In this document: piece after piece, positions 1 through 6,817 of the stretch
Layout: each line of letters begins with the position of its first letter
How positions within the stretch are numbered: position 1 is the stretch's first letter
NCBI GenBank assembly: GCA_022792815.1
Contig: JAAWBS010000033.1
Coordinates: forward strand, 1-64,000
Length of the DNA stretch: 64,000 nt
Reading direction: 5' to 3'
From: Hungatella sp.
GTDB lineage: Bacteria > Bacillota > Clostridia > Lachnospirales > Lachnospiraceae
The notes under the pieces: model-generated
Databases searched by the model: none
Told to the model about the DNA's origin: nothing
The model's input: the letters and a program-made list of their open reading frames with translations, nothing else
Program-made: the position numbers and the translations under genes

Positions 1-1
1 A

Positions 2-118
2 ATGAGACGGACAGAGGTCCTAAGATACTTTAAAGCCTGCCGGAGCTGCCGGAAAACCACTCAACTGATGGAAAGGAAACCATTATGGGAGAAAGAGCAT
101 TGCAGAATCGTGTCATGA
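2..118 (+). CDS. Possible small protein at the left edge of the window
   Basis: A 38-codon frame opens with ATG at the second base and overlaps the next gene by 34 nt. It begins with a RTEVLRYF stretch followed by a short Cys/Arg-rich segment. No ribosome binding site can be judged because the upstream DNA is outside the window, and the frame may simply be the tail of a longer gene. The neighbours are phage/ICE-type small genes, so a small mobile-element protein is plausible, but I do not recognise it. Confidence 0.22.
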   Translation: MRRTEVLRYFKACRSCRKTTQLMERKPLWEKEHCRIVS

Positions 119-360
119 AACTGAGGGAGATTGAGGTTCAGCAGAAGGCCCTGGAAGAACAGGCCGAGAAGATCAGGCAGGAGATCAAGGCCGACATGGA
201 GACAAAGCAGGTTGAGGAAATGAAGGCCGGCTCCTTTGTCATCAGGTGGAAGACCATCTTAAGCAGCCGCCTGGACGGGAAAGCCCTGAAAGCGGCTCTT
301 CCGGAGATTTACAGCCAGTACTGTAAGTCCAGCGAAAGCCGCCGATTCACCGTCGCATAA
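85..360 (+). CDS. Phage/ICE-type coiled-coil small protein
   Basis: This 91-residue protein has an N-terminal helical coiled coil (about residues 10-45, rich in E/K/Q) and a compact C-terminal part ending in SRLDGKALKAALPEIY and SESRRFTV. That C-terminal pattern (SRxDxKALK..PEIY..Y.K.S.SRRF.V) is, from memory, the kind found in small proteins next to, or at the end of, phage recombination proteins of Firmicutes. AAAGGA lies upstream of the ATG at a workable distance. It sits at the head of a decayed mobile element that ends in a recombinase remnant. The exact function is not known to me; assignment as an accessory of phage-type recombination is inference. Confidence 0.55.
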   Translation: MGERALQNRVMKLREIEVQQKALEEQAEKIRQEIKADMETKQVEEMKAGSFVIRWKTILSSRLDGKALKAALPEIYSQYCKSSESRRFTVA

Positions 361-483
361 GAAAACGCCCTTGTCAGAGCGGCAACTCCGGCAGGGGCCA
401 GTAACCTGTAGACCTGATAAAGGGGATATGAGAGGATTATACCATTCCCTCTGCCCTCTGTAAAGAAGGGAGTATAAAAGAAT

Positions 484-759
484 ATGATAAAAGATTTATT
501 AAAGACCCTGAAAGCTCTGGCAAGCAAGCGCCGGGAGCTTTCTCTGATCGACATGGGGAAGCATGATCCCGACTATGCAGAAGCAATGAGCCGGGTCGTG
601 GAGCTGAGGGACCGATATGAGGAGATGGAGTTGAGGACGGAGGATAGAAAGACCATCGATTCATGTCAAAACTTAAAAATAAGTCATTGCTTAAGAGGAT
701 TTATAACCTGGCTGAATACTTGTATATTTATGTGGATGGAGGTGCGGCATGAATTATAA
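484..759 (+). CDS. Small coiled-coil protein of unknown function (3' end doubtful)
   Basis: The first 55 or so residues form a charged helical protein (MIKDLLKTLKALASKRREL, then VVELRDRYEEMEL), as is common for small phage and ICE proteins. After residue 60 the frame runs through the next microprotein gene (663-752) and becomes Cys/Trp-rich, unlike its start, so the natural C-terminus may have been lost by a frameshift or deletion. A GGGAG stands just upstream of the ATG. I do not recognise a family. Confidence 0.4.
   Translation: MIKDLLKTLKALASKRRELSLIDMGKHDPDYAEAMSRVVELRDRYEEMELRTEDRKTIDSCQNLKISHCLRGFITWLNTCIFMWMEVRHEL
663..752 (+). CDS. Microprotein 1 of an ATGA-coupled series (29 aa)
   Basis: Too short for the ORF track. 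The 29-residue product (starting MSKLKNKSLLKRIYNLAEYL) is basic and helical with an LLKRIYNLAEYLYIYV core. Its TGA overlaps the ATG of the next small gene in an ATGA, the first of three such junctions. The shape (hydrophobic residues every three to four positions after Leu-Leu-Lys-Arg-Ile-Tyr) resembles the two following microproteins and, by memory, small phage/ICE proteins of Lachnospiraceae that carry an 'I.N...L..IY.FI' helix. A weak ACGGAGGAT lies about 17 nt upstream. Confidence 0.45.
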   Translation: MSKLKNKSLLKRIYNLAEYLYIYVDGGAA

Positions 760-865
760 AGCCATGATTACAGGCCTCTTAATGAGGATAGACAACGAGA
801 AGTTCCTGCGGAGGATTTGGATATCACTTAGAGAATATGTGAAAGAAAACGAGGGTTTGGCATGA
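749..865 (+). CDS. Microprotein 2 of an ATGA-coupled series (38 aa)
   Basis: Too short for the ORF track. The 38-residue product contains RIDNEKFLRRIWISLREYVK, which aligns residue for residue with NINNEKFLYQIRIILKNHIK of the next microprotein, so the two are tandem paralogues. It starts inside the stop of microprotein 1 (ATGA) and ends inside the start of microprotein 3 (ATGA), which implies translational coupling. GGATGGAGG precedes the start at a good distance (about 738-746). Function unknown; the context is a decayed mobile element. Confidence 0.5.
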   Translation: MNYKAMITGLLMRIDNEKFLRRIWISLREYVKENEGLA

Positions 866-987
866 AAAAGGACGTTTACAAAGAGGACATTGCCCTTATG
901 CTGGAAAACATCAATAACGAGAAGTTCCTCTATCAGATACGAATAATACTTAAAAACCACATCAAAAAGAAAGGAGAAGCAGCATGA
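862..987 (+). CDS. Microprotein 3 of an ATGA-coupled series (41 aa)
   Basis: Too short for the ORF track. The 41-residue product has the same core as microprotein 2 (INNEKFLYQIRIILKNHIK against IDNEKFLRRIWISLREYVK), with a charged N-terminus and a Lys-rich tail. The ATG overlaps the TGA of microprotein 2 and its own TGA overlaps the ATG at 984. Conservation of the helix in two adjacent frames argues that these are real genes and not chance frames. Role unknown; a small helical protein of phage or ICE origin is the safest description. Confidence 0.5.
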   Translation: MKKDVYKEDIALMLENINNEKFLYQIRIILKNHIKKKGEAA

Positions 988-1238
988 AAGACGAGAGAAA
1001 CTTCAAGGAAGTTATCCACACAATCAAGGGGGCCGAGAAGGACAAGGACAAGTTCCTCCGGGCCTCCCGGCTGTCCAGGAACGAGAGAAAGCCGATGGAA
1101 AATCATTTCGAAAAGCCCGGCAGACGGAATCAAGGCCTTGAAGGAGACGGAAAAGGCCACGGAGACCTACCACAGGGCCCTGACAGAGCAGGAGCAGAAG
1201 GACTTCATGCAGGAGATGGAAACGGATTATTATTATGA
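984..1238 (+). CDS. Chimeric small ORF ending in an integrase deletion joint
   Basis: The frame starts at the fourth member of the ATGA-coupled chain, with AAAGGAGAAGCAGC as its ribosome binding site. The first 35 residues (MKDERNFKEVIHTIKGAEKD then KDKFLRASRLSRNE) look like a normal charged small protein. From about position 1090 the DNA is integrase-derived and read out of frame, giving a Gly/Pro-rich tail (FEKPGRRNQGLEGDGKGHGD) with no protein-like character. The ORF is therefore best read as a small gene whose 3' end was replaced by a deletion that fused it to the recombinase remnant. Confidence 0.4.
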   Translation: MKDERNFKEVIHTIKGAEKDKDKFLRASRLSRNERKPMENHFEKPGRRNQGLEGDGKGHGDLPQGPDRAGAEGLHAGDGNGLLL

Positions 1239-1779
1239 GTTTGTGGCCCTTCTTCTGTGTACGGGCATGAGATCAGGAGAGGCGGCGGCTCTCACATGGA
1301 GCGACGTGGATTATAAACAGAACGCGATCCACATCACCAAAACCGTCACTTACAATGAGGACGGAACAATAGGAGTAGGGAGCCCAAAAAGTGAATCCGG
1401 GAAACGGGATATTCCCTTGAATGATACAATTAAGAGCGTTCTATCAAGCCAGAGAAAAAAGTTGGGGAATGTCCTGCCGATGAATGACAACAGAGTCTTT
1501 GTGTCTGTCTATGGCGGCATAATACACAACAGCGCAGTGAACAAGGCAATCAGCGGCGCACTCTCCAGGCTGAGAGCCCAGGGCAAGCCGATCGAACATT
1601 TCACGGCTCATGCATTAAGGGATACGTTCGCAACCCGGTTCATAGAACAGGGAGGCAACCCGCAGACATTAAAGGTGATTTTGGGTCACAGCAGTCTGTC
1701 AATGACCATGGACCTGTATAGTCATGTTCTTCCCAATACCAAGCAGCAGGAAATGGATAATCTGAGGATCGTGCTATAG
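1138..1779 (+). pseudogene. Tyrosine recombinase (integrase), catalytic domain remnant
   Basis: The 213-residue frame holds the whole C-terminal catalytic domain of a phage/ICE-type tyrosine recombinase: the first catalytic Arg in CTGMRSGEAAALTW, HALRDTFATRF (H-x-x-R), the LGHSS box and the nucleophile in MDLYSHVLP. The N-terminal arm-binding and core-binding domains are missing; family members are usually 350-400 residues. The open frame continues upstream of the TTG start to about position 1090 (WKIISKSPADGIKAL reads as genuine integrase sequence), where it abuts the small-gene chain, so this marks a deletion joint. An intrinsic terminator follows. Without its DNA-binding arm it is unlikely to be active. 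Confidence 0.8.
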
Positions 1780-1784
1780 TAGCA

Positions 1785-1810
1785 GGGGCGGCATTGTGAC
1801 CGCCCTTTTT
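1785..1810 (+). terminator. Intrinsic terminator after the integrase remnant
   Basis: GGGCGG, an eight-base loop and CCGCCC are followed by TTTTT, directly after the recombinase stop codon. Confidence 0.75.
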
Positions 1811-1846
1811 GCTACCCCACTTTTACCCCAATTTCCACCCCAAATG
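1811..1846 (+). repeat. Three short ACCCCA direct repeats, possible integrase-linked site
   Basis: ACCCCACTTTT, ACCCCAATTTCC and ACCCCAAATG follow one another just downstream of the recombinase remnant and its terminator. Short direct repeats in this position could be recombinase arm-type sites of an attachment region. The partner site is not visible, so this is only a suggestion. Confidence 0.25.
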
Positions 1847-2001
1847 AAAGCAGTTCATGTATGAATAAAGACGAAACCTGACAAACCATATAGAAGGGAG
1901 TGATGTTGAATAATCCCGGTAAAATCGGCATTTTTAAGAGACAGCCATGAGTAACGATGAACGGTGACAAAATGTATAAAATTTACCGGGCAGATAAAAA
2001 A

Positions 2002-2196
2002 CTAAAACAGGGCGGCGGGGAAGATATTGACTATCCTGCCGCTCTGTCTGTTATCGTTCCATATCCTGAGCCCTGTGGGGGCTTGTTCCCGCTGTTCTTG
2101 CCGCAAGATATGGTAAACGCTCTTGCGGATTTGCTCGGCTTCTTTCATTTCCTCCTTCAGTGCATTCTTTCTCTCCGACGAGCTGGGCCGAAGAAC
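2002..2196 (-). pseudogene. C-terminal remnant of an unidentified mobile-element protein
   Basis: On the minus strand an uninterrupted frame reads NALKEEMKEAEQIRKSVYHI then LRQEQREQAP before stopping, a well-formed charged helix unlike a chance frame. A second minus frame (the ORF listed at 2051-2251) ends ...SPHRAQDMER, which looks like the natural end of the same protein, so a frameshift near position 2070 separates the two. A stop at 2197-2199 closes the frame upstream. The plus-strand ORF 1957-2328 is its shadow. It resembles the tail of a mobilisation-type protein, but I cannot name the family. Confidence 0.35.
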
Positions 2197-2311
2197 CTAT
2201 GGGGTGCTGGAACTGCTGCGCCTGTAGACAGTGCCCAGGGAACCGAGACAAGCAATTTACCTATGGGACGGATATCTGAATATGTATTAGACAGAGGCTT
2301 CTTTTTTCACT

Positions 2312-2549
2312 ATACTGGCTGTAGGTAATTTCGAAAGTCAAAGCTGAGAGAATATTCTGACAATATATTCCATACAAAGCCTTCGTACGCCGGGCATTTC
2401 ACTGAGCCCAGTAGGACAAAAAACACTGGGGCAGAGGGTCCTCCTGTTTTTTATGGTCTCAGCTCCATGGCGTAATGGCTTTTCCTGGAATATATTGTCA
2501 GAATATTAGGCCAAGTTTTGAGTTTCGCAAATGCCTAATACTGGCTGTA
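2312..2549. mobile_element. MITE-like palindromic element, copy A, with flanking direct repeats
   Basis: A roughly 214-bp segment (about 2324-2537) recurs at 54518-54728. Its ends are inverted (left AATTTCGAAAGTCAAA, right TTTTGAGTTTCGCAAA) and the two arms continue to pair inwards (AGAATATTCTGACAATATAT with its complement near 2495; AAAGCC..ACGCC; GGACAAAAAACA with TGTTTTTTAT). The whole unit can fold into one long hairpin. It is flanked by ATACTGGCTGTA at 2312-2323 and 2538-2549, read as a 12-bp target duplication. No transposase is encoded, as expected for a MITE. The ORF start at 2475 in the track lies inside this repeat and is not a real start. Confidence 0.7.
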
Positions 2550-2573
2550 AGAAAAGGAGAGAGGAGCGAGAGG

Positions 2574-3170
2574 ATGTATTTCTGTGCCGGCTGCGACATG
2601 AAAACCTGTGCGAGGGAGATGGGGAAGGAGGGGACTTATCCCAGGCTGTGCCCTACCTTGTCACCGGAGATGAAAGAGTATTTGAGACAGTATGAGGTCC
2701 CGGAGGATCGCCGTCTGGCCAGAGCCGCTGCTATCTGCGGCCCGGACCACAGTGAGTGCAGGATCCTCAAGACCATCCGATTTGCCCATGAATGTGGGTT
2801 TCAGAAGCTTGGTCTGGCCTTTTGTTCCGCTGTTCGGGAACAGGCAAAGGCCATCGATCGGCTTTTGCGGGCAGAAGGGTTTGCGGTGGAGAGCGTCATC
2901 TGCAAGGTGGGCCATGAGGACAAGTCCTTTCTGGATGTGCCCCCCAGCTGTAAGGCCATGTGCAACCCTGTGGCGCAGGCCGAGCTGATGAACCGGCAGG
3001 GTACGGAACTGAATCTGGTGGTCGGACTGTGTGTGGGTCATGACTCCCTGTTTATCCGGCACTCCAATGCCCCGGTTACGGTGCTGGCGGCCAAGGACCA
3101 TGTGTATCATCATGCGCCTTTGGAATATTTAAAGGAAAAAAAACTTGACAAAGATGCCCGGATGGAGTAG
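2574..3170 (+). CDS. DUF1847 family cysteine-rich protein
   Basis: From the ATG at 2574 (ribosome binding site GGAGAGAGGAGCGAGAGG) the product is 198 residues and starts MYFCAGCDMKTCAREM, a Cys cluster (C-x-x-C, then C) at the N-terminus. Further Cys pairs occur in the middle (PPSCKAMCNP) and the C-terminal part has GLCVGHDSLF. This layout fits the DUF1847 family, a group of anaerobe proteins of unknown role with a predicted metal site. The ORF-track start at 2475 lies in the upstream MITE copy, which suggests that the element landed just ahead of this gene. The stop codon TAG doubles as the first bases of the -10 box of the next promoter. Confidence 0.75.
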   Translation: MYFCAGCDMKTCAREMGKEGTYPRLCPTLSPEMKEYLRQYEVPEDRRLARAAAICGPDHSECRILKTIRFAHECGFQKLGLAFCSAVREQAKAIDRLLRAEGFAVESVICKVGHEDKSFLDVPPSCKAMCNPVAQAELMNRQGTELNLVVGLCVGHDSLFIRHSNAPVTVLAAKDHVYHHAPLEYLKEKKLDKDARME

Positions 3171-3173
3171 AAT
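3145..3173 (+). promoter_or_regulatory. Sigma-A promoter of the metNIQ leader
   Basis: TTGACA, 17 bases, TAGAAT: a near-consensus housekeeping promoter overlapping the end of the DUF1847 gene. It predicts transcription from about 3180, giving a leader of about 345 nt ahead of metN. Confidence 0.8.
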
Positions 3174-3233
3174 ACCACACATAGAAGGACTCTTTCGACA
3201 GTTTGGAAGAGAGATTAAGACGGAGGAACTGCA

Positions 3234-3317
3234 ATGTACAATTCAAAGTCCATGATGATGAATATGTATATGGCAAACGGCATGATGTTCATGTGCCGTG
3301 TGTTCATGTGCGTATAA
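3234..3317 (+). CDS. Methionine-rich leader peptide of the met transporter operon (27 aa)
   Basis: Too short for the ORF track. ACGGAGGAACTGCA precedes an ATG that opens a 27-codon frame ending in TAA. Ten of its 27 residues are Met, including the run MMMNMYM and later GMMFMC. It lies between a strong promoter (3145-3173) and an intrinsic terminator (3400-3431), all ahead of the methionine ABC transporter genes. The composition and layout match classic amino-acid leader peptides such as those of trp or his operons, where a ribosome stalled on scarce charged tRNA lets transcription pass the terminator. No SAM or Met-T-box riboswitch is visible. A role in attenuation is inference from this layout. 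Confidence 0.7.
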   Translation: MYNSKSMMMNMYMANGMMFMCRVFMCV

Positions 3318-3399
3318 TCCAGTGGAATTTGAAGGTCTTGTAGGGACAGAGCTTACAGAGGAGATGCCGTCATAGGTATATTGTCTGTGTTGGGAATTT

Positions 3400-3431
3400 A
3401 AGCCGTGAGTCTATGAGACTTGCGGCTTTTT
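3400..3431 (+). terminator. Intrinsic terminator (attenuator) between leader peptide and metN
   Basis: AAGCCGTGAGTC, loop TATGA, GACTTGCGGCTT and a run of T form a 12-bp stem (two G-T pairs) with a U tract, about 80 nt after the leader peptide stop and 93 nt before metN. A terminator here would abort transcription of the whole operon unless an alternative fold forms. Confidence 0.8.
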
Positions 3432-3523
3432 GGTTTGCGCGAAGATACGGGAAGGAATCCGGTGCGCCGATCTCAAAGCAGCCGCGGCCTCTGTCTGTGA
3501 GTGGGAAAAGAATGGAGGAGATT

Positions 3524-4537
3524 ATGGAACAGCCGATTATCCAGATCAGCCATCTGGGAAAAGAGTTTCAGACCGCAGAAGGGACGGTTCGGGCTCTTCA
3601 TGATATCAATCTGGACATCTCTCAGGGCGAGATCTTTGGCATCATAGGGTTAAGCGGGGCAGGGAAAAGTACGCTGGTGCGCTGTATCAACTATCTGGAA
3701 GTCCCCACGGAGGGCGATGTGCTGTTTGAGGGGAACCGCCTGGGTCAGATGAGTCCGGTCGAACTCAGAAAGACCAGACAGTCTATGGGGATGATCTTTC
3801 AGCAGTTTAATCTGCTGGCTCAGAGAACCGTTCTTCGAAATGTGTGCTTTCCCCTGGAGCTGGTCGGTACGCCGAAGGCCCAGGCAAAAGCCAGAGCCAT
3901 GGAGCTTTTGAAGACCGTAGGGCTGGAGGATCGGGCCGGCGCTTATCCGGCACAGCTTTCCGGCGGACAGAAGCAGAGAGTGGCCATCGCCAGGGCGCTG
4001 GCGACCAACCCCAAGGTGATTTTGTGCGACGAGGCCACCAGTGCGCTGGATCCCAACACTACCAAATCCATCTTGGGATTGTTGAAAGAGATCAACCGGA
4101 CCATGAAGGTGACGGTCATCGTCATCACCCATGAGATGGCGGTGATCGAGGCCATCTGCGACCGGGTGGCCATCATCGACCAGAGCCGGATCGTGGAGTT
4201 CGGAAAGGTGTCAGAGATCTTCTCGGAGCCTAAGTCTAAGATCGGCCGGCAGCTGATCCTGGGAGATGCCGCCGAACAGGTGAAATTCGGCGATTCCAGG
4301 CAGATTCGTATTATCTTCGACGGACGGGAGTCCACGGAGCCGGTGATCTCCAATATGGTGCTGGCCTGCAAAGCGCCGGTCAATATCATGTATGCCCAGA
4401 CGAGAGACGTGGGAGGCACTGCCATGGGACAGATGATCATCCAGCTTCCCCAGGATGAGGAAGACAGTGCCAGAGTGCTCCACTACTTAGAGAACGTGAA
4501 GATTCCATATGAGGAGGTAACGGAACATGACATTTGA
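3524..4537 (+). CDS. metN: Methionine ABC transporter ATP-binding protein
   Basis: This 337-residue ATPase powers import of methionine through MetI. It shows Walker A GLSGAGKST (about 42-50), the Q-loop, signature LSGGQKQRVAIARAL (about 143), Walker B VILCDEATSALD (about 165) and the H-loop THEM. After residue 240 comes the C-terminal NIL/ACT-like domain that in E. coli MetN binds cytoplasmic Met and causes trans-inhibition. I place the start at the ATG with GGAGG just before it; the track start at 3413 lies in the terminator. metI begins 11 nt inside its 3' end. Upstream leader and terminator suggest methionine-responsive attenuation. Confidence 0.93.
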   Translation: MEQPIIQISHLGKEFQTAEGTVRALHDINLDISQGEIFGIIGLSGAGKSTLVRCINYLEVPTEGDVLFEGNRLGQMSPVELRKTRQSMGMIFQQFNLLAQRTVLRNVCFPLELVGTPKAQAKARAMELLKTVGLEDRAGAYPAQLSGGQKQRVAIARALATNPKVILCDEATSALDPNTTKSILGLLKEINRTMKVTVIVITHEMAVIEAICDRVAIIDQSRIVEFGKVSEIFSEPKSKIGRQLILGDAAEQVKFGDSRQIRIIFDGRESTEPVISNMVLACKAPVNIMYAQTRDVGGTAMGQMIIQLPQDEEDSARVLHYLENVKIPYEEVTEHDI

Positions 4538-5192
4538 TGCGGCGACCATAGCGATGCTGAAGACCGGCATCTGGGAGACTTTTTATATGGTGTTTCTGTC
4601 CTCCCTCTTTGCCTATCTCATAGGACTTCCCCTGGGGATCGTCCTGGTGGTCACGGATACGGACGGGATCCATCCGATCCCATGGCTTTCCAAGGCTCTG
4701 GGAGCAGTGATCAACCTGCTGCGCTCCGTGCCGTTTCTGATTCTGCTGTTTATCGTCCTGCCTTTATCCAAGATGGTTATCGGAACCCGGATCGGTTCCC
4801 CGGCCATGGTGATCCCCCTGACCATCGCCGCAGGTCCCTATGTGGCCAGAGTGGTGGAGTCATCCCTGAGAGAGATCGATGGCGGGGTGGTGGAGGCGGC
4901 CAAATCCATGGGCGCTTCGGACTGGCAGATCATCTGGAAAGTGCTTCTTCCAGAGTGCAGGCCTTCCCTTCTGGTAGGAGGAGCCCTGGCAGTTACCACC
5001 ATCTTAAGCTATTCGGCCATGGCAGGCTTTGTGGGCGGCGGCGGCGTGGGTGCCATCGCCATCAACTACGGGTATTACCGGTATGAGGCAGGTCTGATGT
5101 GGGTGTCCGTGATCCTTCTGGTGGTGATGGTCCAGATCATTCAGGAGGCAGGGATGCGGCTGTCCCGAAAGGGAGACAAGAGGATCCGGTAA
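4527..5192 (+). CDS. metI: Methionine ABC transporter permease
   Basis: A 221-residue integral membrane protein with about five hydrophobic segments and the EAA-type coupling loop (VVEAAKSMGASDWQIIWKVL), typical in size and sequence of MetI. It pairs with MetN in the inner membrane; the start overlaps metN by 11 nt with GAGGAGG ahead of it, so the two are translationally coupled. The binding lipoprotein follows after 129 nt. Confidence 0.93.
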   Translation: MTFDAATIAMLKTGIWETFYMVFLSSLFAYLIGLPLGIVLVVTDTDGIHPIPWLSKALGAVINLLRSVPFLILLFIVLPLSKMVIGTRIGSPAMVIPLTIAAGPYVARVVESSLREIDGGVVEAAKSMGASDWQIIWKVLLPECRPSLLVGGALAVTTILSYSAMAGFVGGGGVGAIAINYGYYRYEAGLMWVSVILLVVMVQIIQEAGMRLSRKGDKRIR

Positions 5193-5246
5193 AAGGCGGA
5201 TCTTTCCAAATGCAGATTATAGGGGCTTGCGGCCTTTATAATAGAA

Positions 5247-5286
5247 GCACACCGATGTGTGCGGGCCGCTCCCAGAGAGCGGTCCC
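5247..5286 (+). other. Two adjacent hairpins between metI and metQ
   Basis: GCACAC-N4-GTGTGC and GGGCCGCTC-CCAGA-GAGCGGTCCC lie side by side in the 129-nt gap, with no U tract. Such intergenic stems often stabilise or process mRNA and let the binding protein be made in excess over the permease. A TATAAT at 5237 has no good -35 partner. Confidence 0.4.
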
Positions 5287-5321
5287 AAAAAAGAAAAGAA
5301 CCTGTGAGAGGAGACAAGGGT

Positions 5322-6206
5322 ATGAGAAAAACAATCTGTGTAATCGCGGCGGCAGCTCTGCTGGCAGGAAGCCTGGCCGGCTGCAAGGGTAACGGGAAAG
5401 AGGAGACGACAACAGCAGCCCAGACGGAGGCCGGACAGGCTTCGAACGGAGAGACCGGCACAGCGGCGTCGGGAGAGCTGAAAAAGATCGTCATCGGTGC
5501 AAGTCCGGCGCCCCACGCCGAGATCTTAAAGGCAGCCTCCCAGGTGCTGGCCCAGAAGGGATACGAGCTGGACATCAAGGAGTATGTGGACTATATTCAG
5601 CCGAACCTGGCCTTAGAGTCCGGCGACTTAGACGCCAATTATTTCCAGCACCTTCCCTATCTGGAGTCCTTCAATGCGGAGAATGGCACCAAGCTGGTAT
5701 CGGCAGCAGCCATCCACTATGAGCCTTTCGGGATCTATGCAGGCAAGACCAAGGCTTTGGCAGACCTTGCAGACGGAGCGACAGTGGCAGTTCCCAATGA
5801 CACCAGCAACGAGGCCAGGGCGCTTCTTCTTCTGGAGGCTCAGGGGCTGATCAAGTTAAAAGAAGGCGCCGGTCTGACAGCCACCAAGAACGATATCGTG
5901 GAGAATCCCAAAAATATCAAGCTCTACGAGGTGGAGGCCGCCCAGATTCCCAGGTCCATCGATGATGTGGATGTGGCGGTTATCAACGGCAACTATGCCA
6001 TCGATGCCGGGTTCAAGATGTCCGACGCCCTTGCGGTGGAAGACTCCCAGTCCATCGCGGCGACCACCTACGGCAATGTGATCGCGGTCAGGGAAGGCCA
6101 GGAGAACGACGAGGCCATCAAAGCCCTGGTGGAGGCGCTGGAGAGCGACGAGGTAAAACAGTATATGGAGACCACCTATGAGGGAGCCGTGGTTCCTCTG
6201 AAGTGA
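5322..6206 (+). CDS. metQ: Methionine-binding lipoprotein
   Basis: The 294-residue product begins MRKTICVIAAAALLAGSLAG followed by Cys, a signal peptide with lipobox LAGC, then a Thr/Glu-rich linker and an NlpA/MetQ-type binding domain (IVIGASPAPHAEILK; LALESGDLDANYFQHLPYLE). It would be lipid-anchored outside the cell and deliver Met to MetNI. The start is the ATG after GAGACAAGGGT; the track start at 5259 lies in the intergenic hairpins. A strong terminator follows at once, so it ends the operon. Confidence 0.92.
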   Translation: MRKTICVIAAAALLAGSLAGCKGNGKEETTTAAQTEAGQASNGETGTAASGELKKIVIGASPAPHAEILKAASQVLAQKGYELDIKEYVDYIQPNLALESGDLDANYFQHLPYLESFNAENGTKLVSAAAIHYEPFGIYAGKTKALADLADGATVAVPNDTSNEARALLLLEAQGLIKLKEGAGLTATKNDIVENPKNIKLYEVEAAQIPRSIDDVDVAVINGNYAIDAGFKMSDALAVEDSQSIAATTYGNVIAVREGQENDEAIKALVEALESDEVKQYMETTYEGAVVPLK

Positions 6207-6214
6207 TGACACTC

Positions 6215-6244
6215 AAAAAGAGTCCGGTGTGCCGGACTCTTTTT
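6215..6244 (+). terminator. Terminator of metNIQ
   Basis: AAAAAGAGTCCGG-TGTG-CCGGACTCTTTTT is a 13-bp perfect stem with A and T tracts on both sides, so it can also serve the convergent minus-strand operon. Confidence 0.9.
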
Positions 6245-6250
6245 CTGAAT

Positions 6251-6817
6251 TCAGTCAGCCCCGTGAAAATCTTCCAGTTGCCGTGGGGGGAGATTCTCTT
6301 TTAAGGATTCTTTTTTCTGATGAAACAGTTTCCATCCGGCCCAGATGATGAAGGCGGCCACCGCCAGCTGGGGGATGGACTGAACCCAGTACCGGAGGAC
6401 GGAGAGCAGGGTGGGGGAGAACGCAAACAGCTTGGACAGCCACCAGAAACCATGGATGATATGGTTCCAGATGATACTTAATCCCAGAAGGATCAGCAGG
6501 ATGGACAGAGGCTTCTGATATTGGATGGCCAGGCTTTTCAGCTGGGCAGGCTGCAGATGGAACAGGTAGTCATCTTCCAGGGCATAGAATTCTTCGTTGG
6601 ACATGCCGTTTAAGTTGTGGGTGTGGAAGAAGCTGTAAAACCAGAATACAGGGAGTAAGTAAACAAGCGGCGGAAACAGGGAGCCAAACAGGGCGATTCC
6701 CCCGCCGAACATCACCATGATGCTGACTCCTGCCTTGTAGAAGCCCAGATACATCTCCCCGGCCCCCGGGATTAAGGAAAAGAAAAATGTAAATAGTTTA
6801 TTTTTTTTATTAGTCAT
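6251..6817 (-). CDS. Polytopic membrane protein, TM2-like, in a sigma-factor operon
   Basis: From the ATG at 6817 (after GGAGGTGTCT on the minus strand) the product has 188 residues. It opens with Lys/Asn-rich TNKKNKLF, then FFFSLIPGAGEMYLGFYKAG, resembling the GxGxxYLG start of TM2-domain proteins, and has five to six hydrophobic segments in total. Its start overlaps the upstream putative anti-sigma gene by 8 nt. A role in membrane or envelope stress under the ECF sigma factor is plausible; the family itself is of unknown function. Confidence 0.6.
   Translation of the reverse strand: MTNKKNKLFTFFFSLIPGAGEMYLGFYKAGVSIMVMFGGGIALFGSLFPPLVYLLPVFWFYSFFHTHNLNGMSNEEFYALEDDYLFHLQPAQLKSLAIQYQKPLSILLILLGLSIIWNHIIHGFWWLSKLFAFSPTLLSVLRYWVQSIPQLAVAAFIIWAGWKLFHQKKESLKENLPPRQLEDFHGAD

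Noticed and set aside
1957-2328. 123-codon plus-strand ORF
   Set aside because: It lies opposite the minus-strand protein remnant, changes composition along its length and ends in the edge of the MITE copy; no ribosome binding site of note.
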